Below, in pieces: positions 8,032 through 16,109 of a stretch of DNA of 64,000 nt. How positions within the stretch are numbered: the stretch's first letter is position 1; the number at the start of each line of letters is the position of its first letter. The notes beneath the pieces are model-generated. The model saw only the letters and a program-made list of their open reading frames with translations, did no database searches and was not told the DNA's origin. This DNA is from Nocardia mexicana NBRC 108244 (GTDB lineage Bacteria; Actinomycetota; Actinomycetes; Mycobacteriales; Mycobacteriaceae). A program made the translations under genes and the position numbers. The stretch covers positions 34,697 through 98,696 of the forward strand of contig NZ_BDBV01000079.1 of the NCBI RefSeq assembly GCF_001613165.1, read 5' to 3'.

Positions 8032-8359
8032 CATCACCGGAACCGACCGCCAGGTGGACACCGACACCTGGACCTCGAAGCGAATCATCCTCTCCGACGA
8101 CAAGGTCGGATTCTCGTACCACGAGACGACGGTCGCCGCCGGTACGAAGACCCCGCTGCATTACCCCGACTACGTCGAGGCCGTCTGGCTGATCGAAGGC
8201 ACCGGCACACTGCTGGATCGCGATAACGAGGTGACCTATCCGCTGGCGCCGGGCACCATGTATCTCCTCGACAAGCACGAGCGCCACACCATCATCGCCG
8301 ACACCCAGCTACGAATGTACTGCGTGTTCCTGCCCGCCGTACCGCCCGGAAGCGACTGA
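8009..8359 (+). CDS. ectC: Orphan ectoine-synthase-like cupin (EctC family)
   Basis: The 116-residue protein aligns with L-ectoine synthase over its whole length: it opens MIVRTTDDI-GTDR, then HYPDYVEAVW, PLAPGTMYLLDKHERHT and LRMYCVF. The iron ligands known for EctC (Glu57, Tyr85, His93) fall at exactly those residue numbers. EctC closes N-gamma-acetyl-diaminobutyrate into ectoine. No ectA, ectB or ectD is in the window; the partner is an esterase overlapping by 23 bp. Solitary EctC proteins can accept other substrates, so the native product may not be ectoine. It lacks the last dozen or so residues of canonical EctC. Confidence 0.85.
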   Translation: MIVRTTDDITGTDRQVDTDTWTSKRIILSDDKVGFSYHETTVAAGTKTPLHYPDYVEAVWLIEGTGTLLDRDNEVTYPLAPGTMYLLDKHERHTIIADTQLRMYCVFLPAVPPGSD

Positions 8360-8470
8360 GGGCGGGGTTCGATATCCGCACCGGCCGCTGTGGGTGAGTG
8401 CGGTCACTTCTGATATCGCTTGCGATGCCCTCAGTAAGGACGGCTGGAGCGGGCCCAAACCAGGGACGGT

Positions 8471-9691
8471 TCACTGCCCGGTTATCCGGTTGCTTCCCAC
8501 CAACTCTGGAGCAACCTTCCGAATCTTCGAAACGACGTTCGCCGTCCGCTCCGAGTCCACCGCGTCAAGGACCGGCAAGGCGGACCGCCACAGTTTCGCG
8601 GCATCTTCATGGCGCCCGAGGCTCCATCGAATCAATCCGGTCTCTGCGCTCGTCAGCGCATGGATACGGGGATGCGTCCCCGGGTTCCACACCTGCGCCG
8701 ACAGATGCTGATACCTCTCCGCGTTTCCCCAATCATGCAGAGCCGCAAAGGCTTTTGCTGTCTGCGTCGCCCGGGTTGCACCGTTCGGGCTGGACAAGGC
8801 GATCCAGCGGGGAAGCTCGCTTGTGATATCTGGCGAGTCGATTACCGGCTGGATCCGCGAGATAACCTCCCGCGCACCCCGCTGGTTTCCAGTCTCGGCA
8901 TACGCACGTGCCAACGCCGCCTCGTGCAGAGCGATAGCGTCGGGACCGAATCTCCCCCGAGCGATAGACACAGCCCTTTCTGCTAGAGGGACCGCATGGT
9001 CAGGGTGGCCAACGTCGGCAGAGTGCAAAGACAGAATTCGAAACACCCAAGCGTCGCGCCCCGGTATCCCGGATTCCTGGGCGAGCCTCAGTGCGGCAAG
9101 GTAGTAGCGCTGTGCAACGGCGTCCAACCCTCCATCGTGACTCTTGAATCCGCACAAGTACGCCAATTCAGCTGCCGCTGAGAACATTTCAGACTTGATC
9201 GACTCGTGGGCAAACTGGGAACGCAACAGAGTGGAAACGTCGGTAGCCAGGAACTCTGCAACGGCCGTTCGACCGAATCCACCGCCTCTGACCTCGTCCA
9301 GGGCAGCGAACGAGTCCGTGACCCGTTGAACGGCTTCAACTTCGGCCGCACCGACCCGAGAAGATTCCGTGACCCCGACTATTCGAGCCACGTCAGGCAA
9401 AGCGGCCAACCCTGTTGCTGTGAGTGCAACCGAGTAGGCAGCGCGTCGCAGAAATGAGCGTCTATCAACGTCAGCACGGCCTAGCACACTCACCACGGTA
9501 ACCGGATCCCCCGGCCCGCAAGTTTCCATGTACATCCGTTCGACCTCAGAGGTGATGCTCCGGTGGCCCTGTTCGAACAGCCCCAAAGCCGCCTTGCTGT
9601 AGGGAACGCGAGTAGCCAACTCCGCGAGGCTGAAGCCCGCCGTTTCCCGCAGAACACGGAGCTTTGCACCGATCACGGCATCGCCGGTCAT
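8471..9691 (-). CDS. XRE-family regulator with TPR-like C-terminal region
   Basis: The 406-residue protein begins MTGDAVIGAKLRVLRE and has an N-terminal helix-turn-helix of the XRE type (residues about 5-60, FSLAELATRVPYSKAALGLFEQG). After a linker (RRSFLRRAAYSVAL) comes a long helical region with TPR character (AQRYYLAALRLAQESG, AVPLAERAVSIARG, ALHDWGNAERYQHL). This layout is common in streptomycetes and nocardiae, often beside small genes of unknown role, as here. Base composition is less GC-rich than the neighbours, which hints at transfer. The two small genes at 9851 and 10159 are divergent from it. Confidence 0.85.
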   Translation of the reverse strand: MTGDAVIGAKLRVLRETAGFSLAELATRVPYSKAALGLFEQGHRSITSEVERMYMETCGPGDPVTVVSVLGRADVDRRSFLRRAAYSVALTATGLAALPDVARIVGVTESSRVGAAEVEAVQRVTDSFAALDEVRGGGFGRTAVAEFLATDVSTLLRSQFAHESIKSEMFSAAAELAYLCGFKSHDGGLDAVAQRYYLAALRLAQESGIPGRDAWVFRILSLHSADVGHPDHAVPLAERAVSIARGRFGPDAIALHEAALARAYAETGNQRGAREVISRIQPVIDSPDITSELPRWIALSSPNGATRATQTAKAFAALHDWGNAERYQHLSAQVWNPGTHPRIHALTSAETGLIRWSLGRHEDAAKLWRSALPVLDAVDSERTANVVSKIRKVAPELVGSNRITGQ

Positions 9692-9850
9692 TCCAGAACT
9701 GTAGACGGCTGTCGACGCTTTCACCTACCGATCCATACCCCTGGTTGCGACGGTTGCTGACAGGCCCCGACCCCAGGACGAACTACTCAACAACTCCCTG
9801 GGGCCGGGTGCCCCTTCCACGCCACCTGAACCACGCAAAGGCAACGCGCT

Positions 9851-10162
9851 ATGAGGACACATCCGACGGCGTTCGCTTGGGTCGACCCGAATATAAGCCC
9901 GTGGGGCGACTGGGAGAACGCCAGAATCCGCCAGCTCGCGCGGCGACTCGGCTATGCCCTGTACTGGCCCGGCCCGTCCGCGCTCCCGCTGGTCGACCAA
10001 GCGCGCGCCGCTGACGTCGATGCAGTGATCACACCGTCGCCCGGCCATCTCGACGTGATCCAGCTACACGCACTGATGTGCATAGTCGACGTCGAAACTG
10101 TCGCCCCCCGAATGAGTTTCGCCCGTTGGACGATGCTCCCCTGTCAGGTCGGACAGACATGA
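9851..10162 (+). CDS. Conserved small actinobacterial protein
   Basis: The 103-residue soluble protein reads like a conserved actinobacterial family often found next to XRE regulators: AFAWVDPNIS near the start, ENARIRQLARRLGYALYWP, AADVDAVITPSPGHLD, and a C-terminal VDVETVAPRMSFARW. The alternating strands and helices recall a small Rossmann-like or resolvase-like fold, but no catalytic motif is obvious. Its stop overlaps the start of the next gene as ATGA, so the two are translationally coupled. Function unknown. Confidence 0.7.
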   Translation: MRTHPTAFAWVDPNISPWGDWENARIRQLARRLGYALYWPGPSALPLVDQARAADVDAVITPSPGHLDVIQLHALMCIVDVETVAPRMSFARWTMLPCQVGQT

Positions 10163-10467
10163 ACACCGCCACTGCCTGGTTGGTCCTCGTTGCACTCGTC
10201 GTGATCTTCGGCGGGGCGGTCAAAGTACTGCTACGCGGCGACTTCGACGACGAGACCGACGACTTCGGCGAGGCGCCCGCGAACACCTTCGAGATCGTGA
10301 CCTATACGCACACCGCGCCGGGTCGGCCCTTCACCGTGCCGCAGGCCCATCGCGCCATGCAACAGCACCGGACCTGCCGCCGGGAGGACTGCCCACGCAA
10401 ACGCGCCGCCTACCAGGCCCTGGTCGACGCCCGACACATCCGACCCGACTCCGGGCGCGCGTTCTGA
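10159..10467 (+). CDS. Small single-pass membrane protein
   Basis: The 102-residue protein has one membrane segment right at the N-terminus (ATAWLVLVALVVIFGGAV), then an acidic linker (DFDDETDDFGEAP) and a conserved-looking C-terminal part (TVPQAHRAMQQHRTCRREDCPRKRAAYQALV) with two cysteines that could bind metal or form a disulfide. Similar C-termini occur in Nocardia hypothetical proteins. It is coupled to the preceding gene through an ATGA overlap and ends in the interval carrying the second hairpin element. Confidence 0.65.
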   Translation: MNTATAWLVLVALVVIFGGAVKVLLRGDFDDETDDFGEAPANTFEIVTYTHTAPGRPFTVPQAHRAMQQHRTCRREDCPRKRAAYQALVDARHIRPDSGRAF

Positions 10468-10490
10468 CCCCACAAGAGGCGGGAGCCAAG

Positions 10491-10572
10491 TTCCCGCACC
10501 CCCTGCACGTTCTCGCACCCTCTACAAGCGCTTGTACTGGGTGCGGGAAAGAGCGCGGGGTGCGGGAACGGG
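10491..10572. repeat. Dispersed hairpin element, copy 2
   Basis: The same four words as at 480-560 recur in the same order: TTCCCGCACCCC, CTCGCACCC, GTGCGGGAA and GGGGTGCGGGAA, with different spacers. The outer arms pair to form a 12-bp stem and the inner words can pair as well. It lies between two convergent genes (ends at 10467 and 10583), so here it could act as a bidirectional terminator; copy 1 lies between divergent genes, which does not fit that role. Confidence 0.65.
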
Positions 10573-10582
10573 CCAGGGCGTA

Positions 10583-11227
10583 TCAGACGGTGGAGGTGTG
10601 GTGGATGATGATGTTGCCGTAGGCGTTTCGTGCGTGGACGTGCACGGTGTCGCCGCTGTTCTGCGTGCGGCCGACGGGCCCTATCTGGTTCTGTACGGTA
10701 CCGAAGGTTGCGTTGGTCTCCAACCGCGCCGCGCTGCCCGGGGCGATACCCACCTCCAGCTCGCCCATGGCCGTCTCCAGGCGCAGCTCGCCGCGGGTGG
10801 CCTCGCCGATCCGGATATCGCCCTTGGCGACCTTCGCGGTGACCGAGCCGAGCGGGCGCTCCACGATGATGTCGCCCGCGGAGACCTCCAGGTCACAGGC
10901 TCCGAGTGCGCCGATGCCCCGCAGCAAGCCCACCGCGGAGGCGGCCCTTAGCCGGGACCCCGTGGGCACCTCGATGGTGACCTCGATCGTCGGGTTGCCG
11001 CCGAACGGCGTGTGGGTCCGCCAGTCCTTGGCCGTCTTCACGGTCAGCGTGCCGCCGCTGAAATCGACGCGGGTCTGCTCGGCGGCGCGCACGTCGCCCT
11101 TCTTCGCCGCGTCGGCGGGACGGACGTCGACGACGGTGTCGCCGCGGTCGGAGGCGACGACGGTGACGGTGCCGGAGAGCACCTCGACGCTGAGGTCGAT
11201 CGGCTCGGGGGTGGTGAATGTGGACAT
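10583..11227 (-). CDS. DUF4097-type beta-helix/strand-repeat protein
   Basis: The 214-residue protein has no signal peptide and consists of short repeated beta strands: LSVEVLSGTVTVVAS, then CDLEVSAGDIIVERP, SVTAKVAKGDIRIGEA, ELRLETAMGELEVGI. This is the DUF4097/putative adhesin pattern. In actinobacteria such proteins often sit in operons with exporters or regulators and their role is unclear. ATG at 11227 has AAGGAGCTC upstream. It is the last gene of a ferredoxin-P450-DUF4097 operon, 43 bp after the P450 stop. Confidence 0.82.
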   Translation of the reverse strand: MSTFTTPEPIDLSVEVLSGTVTVVASDRGDTVVDVRPADAAKKGDVRAAEQTRVDFSGGTLTVKTAKDWRTHTPFGGNPTIEVTIEVPTGSRLRAASAVGLLRGIGALGACDLEVSAGDIIVERPLGSVTAKVAKGDIRIGEATRGELRLETAMGELEVGIAPGSAARLETNATFGTVQNQIGPVGRTQNSGDTVHVHARNAYGNIIIHHTSTV

Positions 11228-11270
11228 GACTCGAGCTCCTTGTGATTCGGGATGATTGCTACCGGTCCGG

Positions 11271-12479
11271 TTACGCCCAGGTGACCGGAAGCTCGTGAAC
11301 GCCATAGATATTCATGTCGGTCCGGAGCTTCACCTCCTCGGCGGGGATCGCGAGCCGCAGGGCCGGGAAGCGCCGCACCAGACCGGCGAAACCGGCGCGC
11401 ATCTCGATGCGGGCCAGCTGCTGGCCGAGGCACTGGTGGATGCCGTGGCCGAAGGACACCAGGCCGCGGGCCCGGCGGTGGATGTCCAGGGTGTCGGGGT
11501 CGTGGAAGCGCCGCGGATCGTGGTTGGCGGCCAGCAGCGAGACGACGACGGTCGACCCCTTGCCGATGGTTTCCCCGCCGAGCTCGATGTCCTCGGTGGC
11601 GTAGCGGTAGAAGATGTCGGCGACCGACAGATAGCGCAGGAGTTCCTCGACGGCCTCGGGAACCAGTTCCGAGTCGGCGCGCAGTTCGGCGAGCTGGTCC
11701 GGATTCTCCAGGAGCGCGAAGGTGCCCAGTCCCAGCATGTTCGCGGTGGTTTCGTGACCCGCGAGCAGCAGCAGGAACGCGATGCCGGTCAGCTCCTCGA
11801 CGCTGAGGTCCTCGTCGCGCGCCAGGTCGGACAGGATGTCCTCGCCGGGTTCGGCGCGCTTGCTCATGACCAGTCCGGCCAGGTACGTGGTCATCGCGCC
11901 GTAGGCGCCCATCTTCTCCTCCAGCGACTGCTCCCGGACCAGGAACTTGGCGGAGTTGACCTGGAAGGTCGCCCGGTCCTCGTACGGGACGCCCAGCAGT
12001 TCGCAGATCACCAGCGACGGCACCGGCAGCGCGAACTCGGTGACCAGGTCGACCGGCGGGGTCAGCTTCGCCATCTCGTCGAGCTGCCGCTCGGTGATCT
12101 CGACGATGTGCTCCTCGAGCTGCTTCATGCGCTTGACGGTGAAGGCGCCGATGAGCTTGCGCCGCAGCCGGGTGTGGTCCGGCGGGTCCATGGCGACGAA
12201 CAGGCCCGGAATCTGCGGGGACGGCTCGGTCTGCACGGGCATATCCGGGTTGTCCTCCACCGAGTGGACGATGCCGATGTCCTGGCGGGAGCTGAACCGG
12301 GTATCGGCCATGAGCTTGCGGACCTCGTCATAGCCGGTGACCAGCCAGCCCTCGTGGCCGTCGGGGAAGACCAGCGGGCTCACCGGGCGGGCCTCGCGCA
12401 GGCGGCTGATCTCGGCGGGCGGATTGAAGGGGCCCGCGGTGCGTTCGACGGGGAGGCCGTGGGGGACAGGAGCAGTCAT
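11271..12479 (-). CDS. Cytochrome P450
   Basis: The 402-residue soluble bacterial P450 shows the I-helix AGHETT oxygen-activation motif, the ExxR-type EELLRYL segment, and the haem loop FGHGIHQCLGQ with Cys350 as iron ligand. Similarity is closest to the CYP105/CYP107 type that oxidises xenobiotics or secondary metabolites. The ferredoxin gene just upstream (12540-12737) is the probable electron donor; a ferredoxin reductase is not in the window. The promoter region upstream of the ferredoxin is a copy of the exporter promoter at 17.8 kb, so expression is probably under the SARP regulator. Confidence 0.93.
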   Translation of the reverse strand: MTAPVPHGLPVERTAGPFNPPAEISRLREARPVSPLVFPDGHEGWLVTGYDEVRKLMADTRFSSRQDIGIVHSVEDNPDMPVQTEPSPQIPGLFVAMDPPDHTRLRRKLIGAFTVKRMKQLEEHIVEITERQLDEMAKLTPPVDLVTEFALPVPSLVICELLGVPYEDRATFQVNSAKFLVREQSLEEKMGAYGAMTTYLAGLVMSKRAEPGEDILSDLARDEDLSVEELTGIAFLLLLAGHETTANMLGLGTFALLENPDQLAELRADSELVPEAVEELLRYLSVADIFYRYATEDIELGGETIGKGSTVVVSLLAANHDPRRFHDPDTLDIHRRARGLVSFGHGIHQCLGQQLARIEMRAGFAGLVRRFPALRLAIPAEEVKLRTDMNIYGVHELPVTWA

Positions 12480-12539
12480 CGGATTTTCCTTATCGAGTAG
12501 TAGAGATGACGGTGACCGGCGCTCGGGCCGGAGCGGGAT

Positions 12540-12737
12540 CTAGGAGGAGACGAGGGTGATCGCGCCGGACGGGCACACCTGGACGGCCTCGCCGACGGCA
12601 GGTTCCAGATCGTGCGCGGGCGTGGAGTTCAGCAGCAGCACGCGGCCGTCCTCGTCGCTCTGGTCGAATACCGCGGGGGCGGTCATGACGCACATACCGG
12701 CGCCGATGCAGCGCTCGCGGTCCACTCGGATCTCCAT
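12540..12737 (-). CDS. 3Fe-4S ferredoxin, P450 partner
   Basis: The 65-residue ferredoxin begins MEIRVDRERCIGAGMCVM. Cys10, Cys16 and Cys55 (VCPSG) are the cluster ligands; the position of the usual second cysteine is Ala13, which indicates a [3Fe-4S] cluster as in other actinobacterial P450 donors. It should pass single electrons to the P450 encoded 60 bp downstream. The ribosome site GGAAGGGG lies inside the end of the 14-codon leader ORF at 12741-12785, so its translation may be coupled to that leader. Confidence 0.92.
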   Translation of the reverse strand: MEIRVDRERCIGAGMCVMTAPAVFDQSDEDGRVLLLNSTPAHDLEPAVGEAVQVCPSGAITLVSS

Positions 12738-12740
12738 CGG

Positions 12741-12785
12741 TCACCCCTTCCGCAGCGGGGAAGCTGCGATTGCCGTGCTGTTCAT
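12741..12785 (-). CDS. 14-codon leader ORF copied from the exporter ATPase start
   Basis: ATG at 12785 opens MNSTAIAASPLRKG followed by TGA. The first nine residues are identical to the start of the DrrA-like ATPase at 17795, and the DNA around them is a diverged copy of that locus. The ORF ends four bases before the ferredoxin ATG and contains its ribosome site. It is either a translated leader peptide that couples to ferredoxin or a relic carried along with a duplicated promoter. Only 22 bp separate the direct repeats from the ATG, with little room for a 5' UTR, so leaderless translation is plausible. Confidence 0.55.
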   Translation of the reverse strand: MNSTAIAASPLRKG

Positions 12786-12836
12786 GGGAGTACTGTCGCC
12801 AACCCGGCTGACACCGCCCTGATACGCACCTGACAC
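12746..12836. repeat. Duplicated SARP-type promoter segment, copy 1
   Basis: These 91 bp match 17756-17846 at 75 positions without gaps. The copy covers eleven N-terminal codons of the exporter ATPase, the ATG, 22 bp of spacer and the three direct repeats. Here it lies between the ferredoxin and the divergent SARP regulator. Confidence 0.85.
12808..12836. promoter_or_regulatory. Three 11-bp-spaced direct repeats (SARP-type operator)
   Basis: CTGACAC at 12808, CTGATAC at 12819 and CTGACAC at 12830 are spaced exactly 11 bp, one helical turn. Seven-base direct repeats with 4-bp spacers are the known binding pattern of SARP/AfsR-type regulators. On the + strand a possible -10 (CAGAAT, 12846-12851) lies 9 bp downstream and the regulator's GTG (12858) follows 6 bp later, which would give a leaderless transcript. 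On the - strand the leader ORF starts 22 bp away. Confidence 0.7.
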
Positions 12837-12857
12837 CGTCTGCGGCAGAATGGGCCG

Positions 12858-15800
12858 GTGCAGATCGGAATGCTTGGACCGCTCGACATCCGAGCAGATG
12901 ACGGGGGATCGATCGAGGTGCCGGGCGTCCGGTTGCGGGCGCTGCTGGCCGCGCTCGCGCTCGAACCCGGCCGCTCGGTCCCGAAAACGACGCTGGTCGA
13001 CTGGATCTGGGGTGAGAAGCCGCCGTCCGATGCGGCGAATGCCCTGCAGGCCCTGGTCTCCCGGCTGCGGCGACTGCTGCCCGACGGCTCGCTCGACGGG
13101 CAGGCGGGCGGCTACCGGCTGACCGTGGCGCCCGGCGCCGTCGACGCCGTCCGGTTCGAACAACTCCTCGAGCAGGCCCGTGGCGGCGGCGACGCGCACC
13201 GGGCCGACCTGCTGCGCGAGGCGCTCGACCTGTGGCGCGGCACCGCCTTGCAGGACGTCGGTGTGCGGGACAGCGAGGCTTTCGACGCGGTGATCACCCG
13301 TCTCGAGGGCCTGCGCGCGGCCGCGGCGGAGGATCGGTACGAGGCGGAGATCCGGCTCGGCCGGGGCGCGGAGCTGGTCCCCGAGCTGACCGAGCTGGTG
13401 GCCCGGGATCCGTTGCGGGAACGGCTGGTTGCCGCGCTGATGCGTGCGCTCGGCGCGGCGGGTCGCGGCAACGAGGCGCTGGTCGTGTACGAGCGCGCCC
13501 GCGAAGCCCTCGCCGACGAACTGGGCGCCGACCCCTCACCCGAGCTGTCCGAACTGCACGTCGCACTCCTGCGCGGTGAGGTGGGCGCTCGGAAGGAAGA
13601 TCGCCGAACCAACCTGCGTGCCGAATTGACCAGCTTCGTCGGCAAATACGCCGACGTCGCCGTGGTGCGCGAACTCATCGCCGAACACCGGCTCACCACG
13701 TTGACCGGGCCCGGCGGTTCCGGGAAGACCAGGCTGGCCCTGGAAACCGCACGGACCATGCTCGACGACCTGCCGGACGGGGCGTGGCTGGTGGAACTGG
13801 CCTCCGTCGGCGCGCACGGTGATCTCGCGCAGTCGGCGCTCGCCGCGCTCGGGCTCCGGGACGCGCTGCTGGGCGGCGGATCCGATGCGGAACCGATCGA
13901 CCGGCTCATCGCGGCCATCCGCGACCGCGAAACGCTGGTGATCCTGGACAACTGCGAGCACGTGATCGAGTCCGCGGCGGCCTTCGCCCACCGGCTGCTC
14001 GGCGAATGCCGCGGGCTGCGGATCCTCGCCACCAGCCGCGAACCGCTCGGCATCACCGGCGAGGCGCTGTGGCAGGTCGCGCCGCTCGCACTGCCGGCCG
14101 CGAACGCCGACCCGGCCGAGATCGAATCCTCCCCGGCCGTCCAGCTGTTCCGGGACCGCGCCGGTGCGGTCCGCAAGGATCTCACCGCCGATCCCCGTGC
14201 GCTGGCGACCATGGTGCGCGTGTGCCGGGCCCTCGACGGGATACCGCTGGCGATCGAGCTGGCCGCGGCCCGGCTGCGCACCATGTCCCTCGAACAGCTC
14301 GCCGACCGCCTCGCCGACCGGTTCCGCCTGCTGACCGGCGGCAGCCGCACCGCCATCCCGCAGCATCGGACGCTGCGCGCGGTCGTGGACTGGAGTTGGG
14401 AACTGCTCACCGATGCCGAGCGAATGGTGCTGCGCAGGCTCGCCGTATTCTCCGGCGGAACGAGTCTGGAAGCGGCAGAACGGGTTTGCGCGGCGGCGGC
14501 TAGCGGCCCCCAGGAACGGGAGGGCGGGACCGGTGCGGGCAGCAGTTCGATCGCGGGCGGGTCGAGCACCGCGGGTGGGCCGGAAGATCATGGGGGAGAA
14601 GGCAATGCGTCGGTCGAGCAGTGGGAGGTGCTCGAGCTGCTGACCGCGCTGACCGAGAAATCGCTGTTGCTCGCCGTCGACGACGGTACCGCCCCGCGCT
14701 ACCGAATGCTCGACACGATCAGGCAGTACGCCCGGGACCGGCTCACGGAGTCGGGAGAGGCGGAACTCGCACGCCGAGCGCATCTTTCGTACTTCACCGA
14801 TCTGGCCGCGACCGCGGAACCGCACCTGCGCCGCGCAGAGCAGGTGGAATGGCTCGCCACGCTCGGGGCCGAACACGACAATATCGCCGCGGCGATGCGC
14901 GGCGCGCTCGCGGCGGGCGACGCGGCCGAAGCGATGCCGCTCGCGGCGGCCGCGGGCTGGTACTGGTGGCTCGGCGGCCACAAGGCCGAGGGTCTGGAGC
15001 TGATCACCGCGGCCGCCGAACTGCCCGGCGAGGTGGAGGACGAGACCCGCGCCACCGTGTACGCGCTGGTGGTGCATTTCCTGTCCTCCGGCCCGAATGA
15101 CGCCAGCCAGCTACAGGATTGGATCCGCAAGGCATCCCGGTTCGATCGGCACAGCGCGGCCCGGCACCCGACGATGGGCCTCATCGGCGCGCTGGAACGC
15201 CTGCTGGAAGGTCCGGACGCGATGCTGTCCGCGTTCGAGCCGCAGCTCACCGACGGCGACCCCTGGGTGCGCGCCCTGGCGCGCCTGCAGATGGGCAGGA
15301 TGCGGATCGTGGTCGGCCGGGACGGGCAGGCGGCGGACGAGTACCTCGAGTCGGCGCTCACCGAATTCCGCGCCCTCGGCGAGCGCTGGGGGATGTCGTT
15401 CGCGCTGACCGAACTGGCGGATCGACTCGCCGGGCGCGGCGAATTCGCCTCCGCCTGTGAACTTTTCGACCAGGCGATAACGGTGGTCACCCCGGTCGGC
15501 ACGCTCGAGGACGTCGCCCGGATCCGATCGCGGCAGGCGCAGCTGTACCGGCTGCTGGACGACCCCGTAGCGAGCGCGGCCGCCCTGGCCGAGGCGGAGC
15601 ATTACGCGGATCGGGCCGCCTGGCCCAACGCACTGGCCATGCTGGCCCTGGAGAAGGCGGAGCTGGCCCGGTGGAGCGGTGACACCGAGCAGGTGTATCG
15701 CCAAATCGACGTCGCGACAACAATATTGGGCAGCGATTCGGAGCTGGCGAACGTCCGGGCGCAGGTCCGAAACCTGCTCGGTTACCTCGCGGCAGATCTC

Positions 15801-16109
15801 GGCGAGGCCCGCGAGCACCACGCCGCGGCCTTCCGTGCGGCCTCCGAGGCCGGATACGCGCCACTCACGGCCCGGACCCTCGTCGGGGTCGCGGACCTGG
15901 CGCTGCGCGAGGAACAGGACCGGCAGGCCGTGCGGCTGCTCGCGGCGAGCGCCGAGGTCCGCGGGCTGCCCGACCGCTCGCTGCCGGACCGGGCGCGGAT
16001 CGAGCAGACAGCACGAGATCGCCTCGGCGAAGCGGACTTCACCGAGGCGATGGCGGAGGGTGCGATGGCGGATCCACAGGAGCTGGTCGCGGCTACGCTC
16101 GCTTGTTGA
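12858..16109 (+). CDS. SARP/BTAD-NB-ARC transcriptional regulator (AfsR-like)
   Basis: The 1083-residue protein has an N-terminal OmpR-type winged helix (about 1-85, MLGPLDIRADD to GGYRLTV), a bacterial transcriptional activator domain (about 90-240, VYERAREALADELGADPSPEL), an NTPase module with P-loop LTGPGGSGKTRLAL (about 281-294), Walker B LVILDNCEHV and sensor LATSREPLGITGE, then a long TPR-like helical region. A Gly/Ser-rich insert lies near residues 550-590. Such AfsR-like regulators activate metabolite or export genes from 11-bp direct repeats; such repeats stand before this gene and before the DrrAB-type exporter. The GTG start at 12858 may be leaderless. The gene ends 17 bp inside the convergent permease gene. 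Confidence 0.9.
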   Translation: MQIGMLGPLDIRADDGGSIEVPGVRLRALLAALALEPGRSVPKTTLVDWIWGEKPPSDAANALQALVSRLRRLLPDGSLDGQAGGYRLTVAPGAVDAVRFEQLLEQARGGGDAHRADLLREALDLWRGTALQDVGVRDSEAFDAVITRLEGLRAAAAEDRYEAEIRLGRGAELVPELTELVARDPLRERLVAALMRALGAAGRGNEALVVYERAREALADELGADPSPELSELHVALLRGEVGARKEDRRTNLRAELTSFVGKYADVAVVRELIAEHRLTTLTGPGGSGKTRLALETARTMLDDLPDGAWLVELASVGAHGDLAQSALAALGLRDALLGGGSDAEPIDRLIAAIRDRETLVILDNCEHVIESAAAFAHRLLGECRGLRILATSREPLGITGEALWQVAPLALPAANADPAEIESSPAVQLFRDRAGAVRKDLTADPRALATMVRVCRALDGIPLAIELAAARLRTMSLEQLADRLADRFRLLTGGSRTAIPQHRTLRAVVDWSWELLTDAERMVLRRLAVFSGGTSLEAAERVCAAAASGPQEREGGTGAGSSSIAGGSSTAGGPEDHGGEGNASVEQWEVLELLTALTEKSLLLAVDDGTAPRYRMLDTIRQYARDRLTESGEAELARRAHLSYFTDLAATAEPHLRRAEQVEWLATLGAEHDNIAAAMRGALAAGDAAEAMPLAAAAGWYWWLGGHKAEGLELITAAAELPGEVEDETRATVYALVVHFLSSGPNDASQLQDWIRKASRFDRHSAARHPTMGLIGALERLLEGPDAMLSAFEPQLTDGDPWVRALARLQMGRMRIVVGRDGQAADEYLESALTEFRALGERWGMSFALTELADRLAGRGEFASACELFDQAITVVTPVGTLEDVARIRSRQAQLYRLLDDPVASAAALAEAEHYADRAAWPNALAMLALEKAELARWSGDTEQVYRQIDVATTILGSDSELANVRAQVRNLLGYLAADLGEAREHHAAAFRAASEAGYAPLTARTLVGVADLALREEQDRQAVRLLAASAEVRGLPDRSLPDRARIEQTARDRLGEADFTEAMAEGAMADPQELVAATLAC

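Noticed and set aside
12741..12785. Degraded pseudogene of an ABC ATPase
   Set aside because: Only eleven codons and the promoter match the ATPase; nothing of Walker A or later is left, so a duplicated promoter with leader is a better description than a decayed gene.
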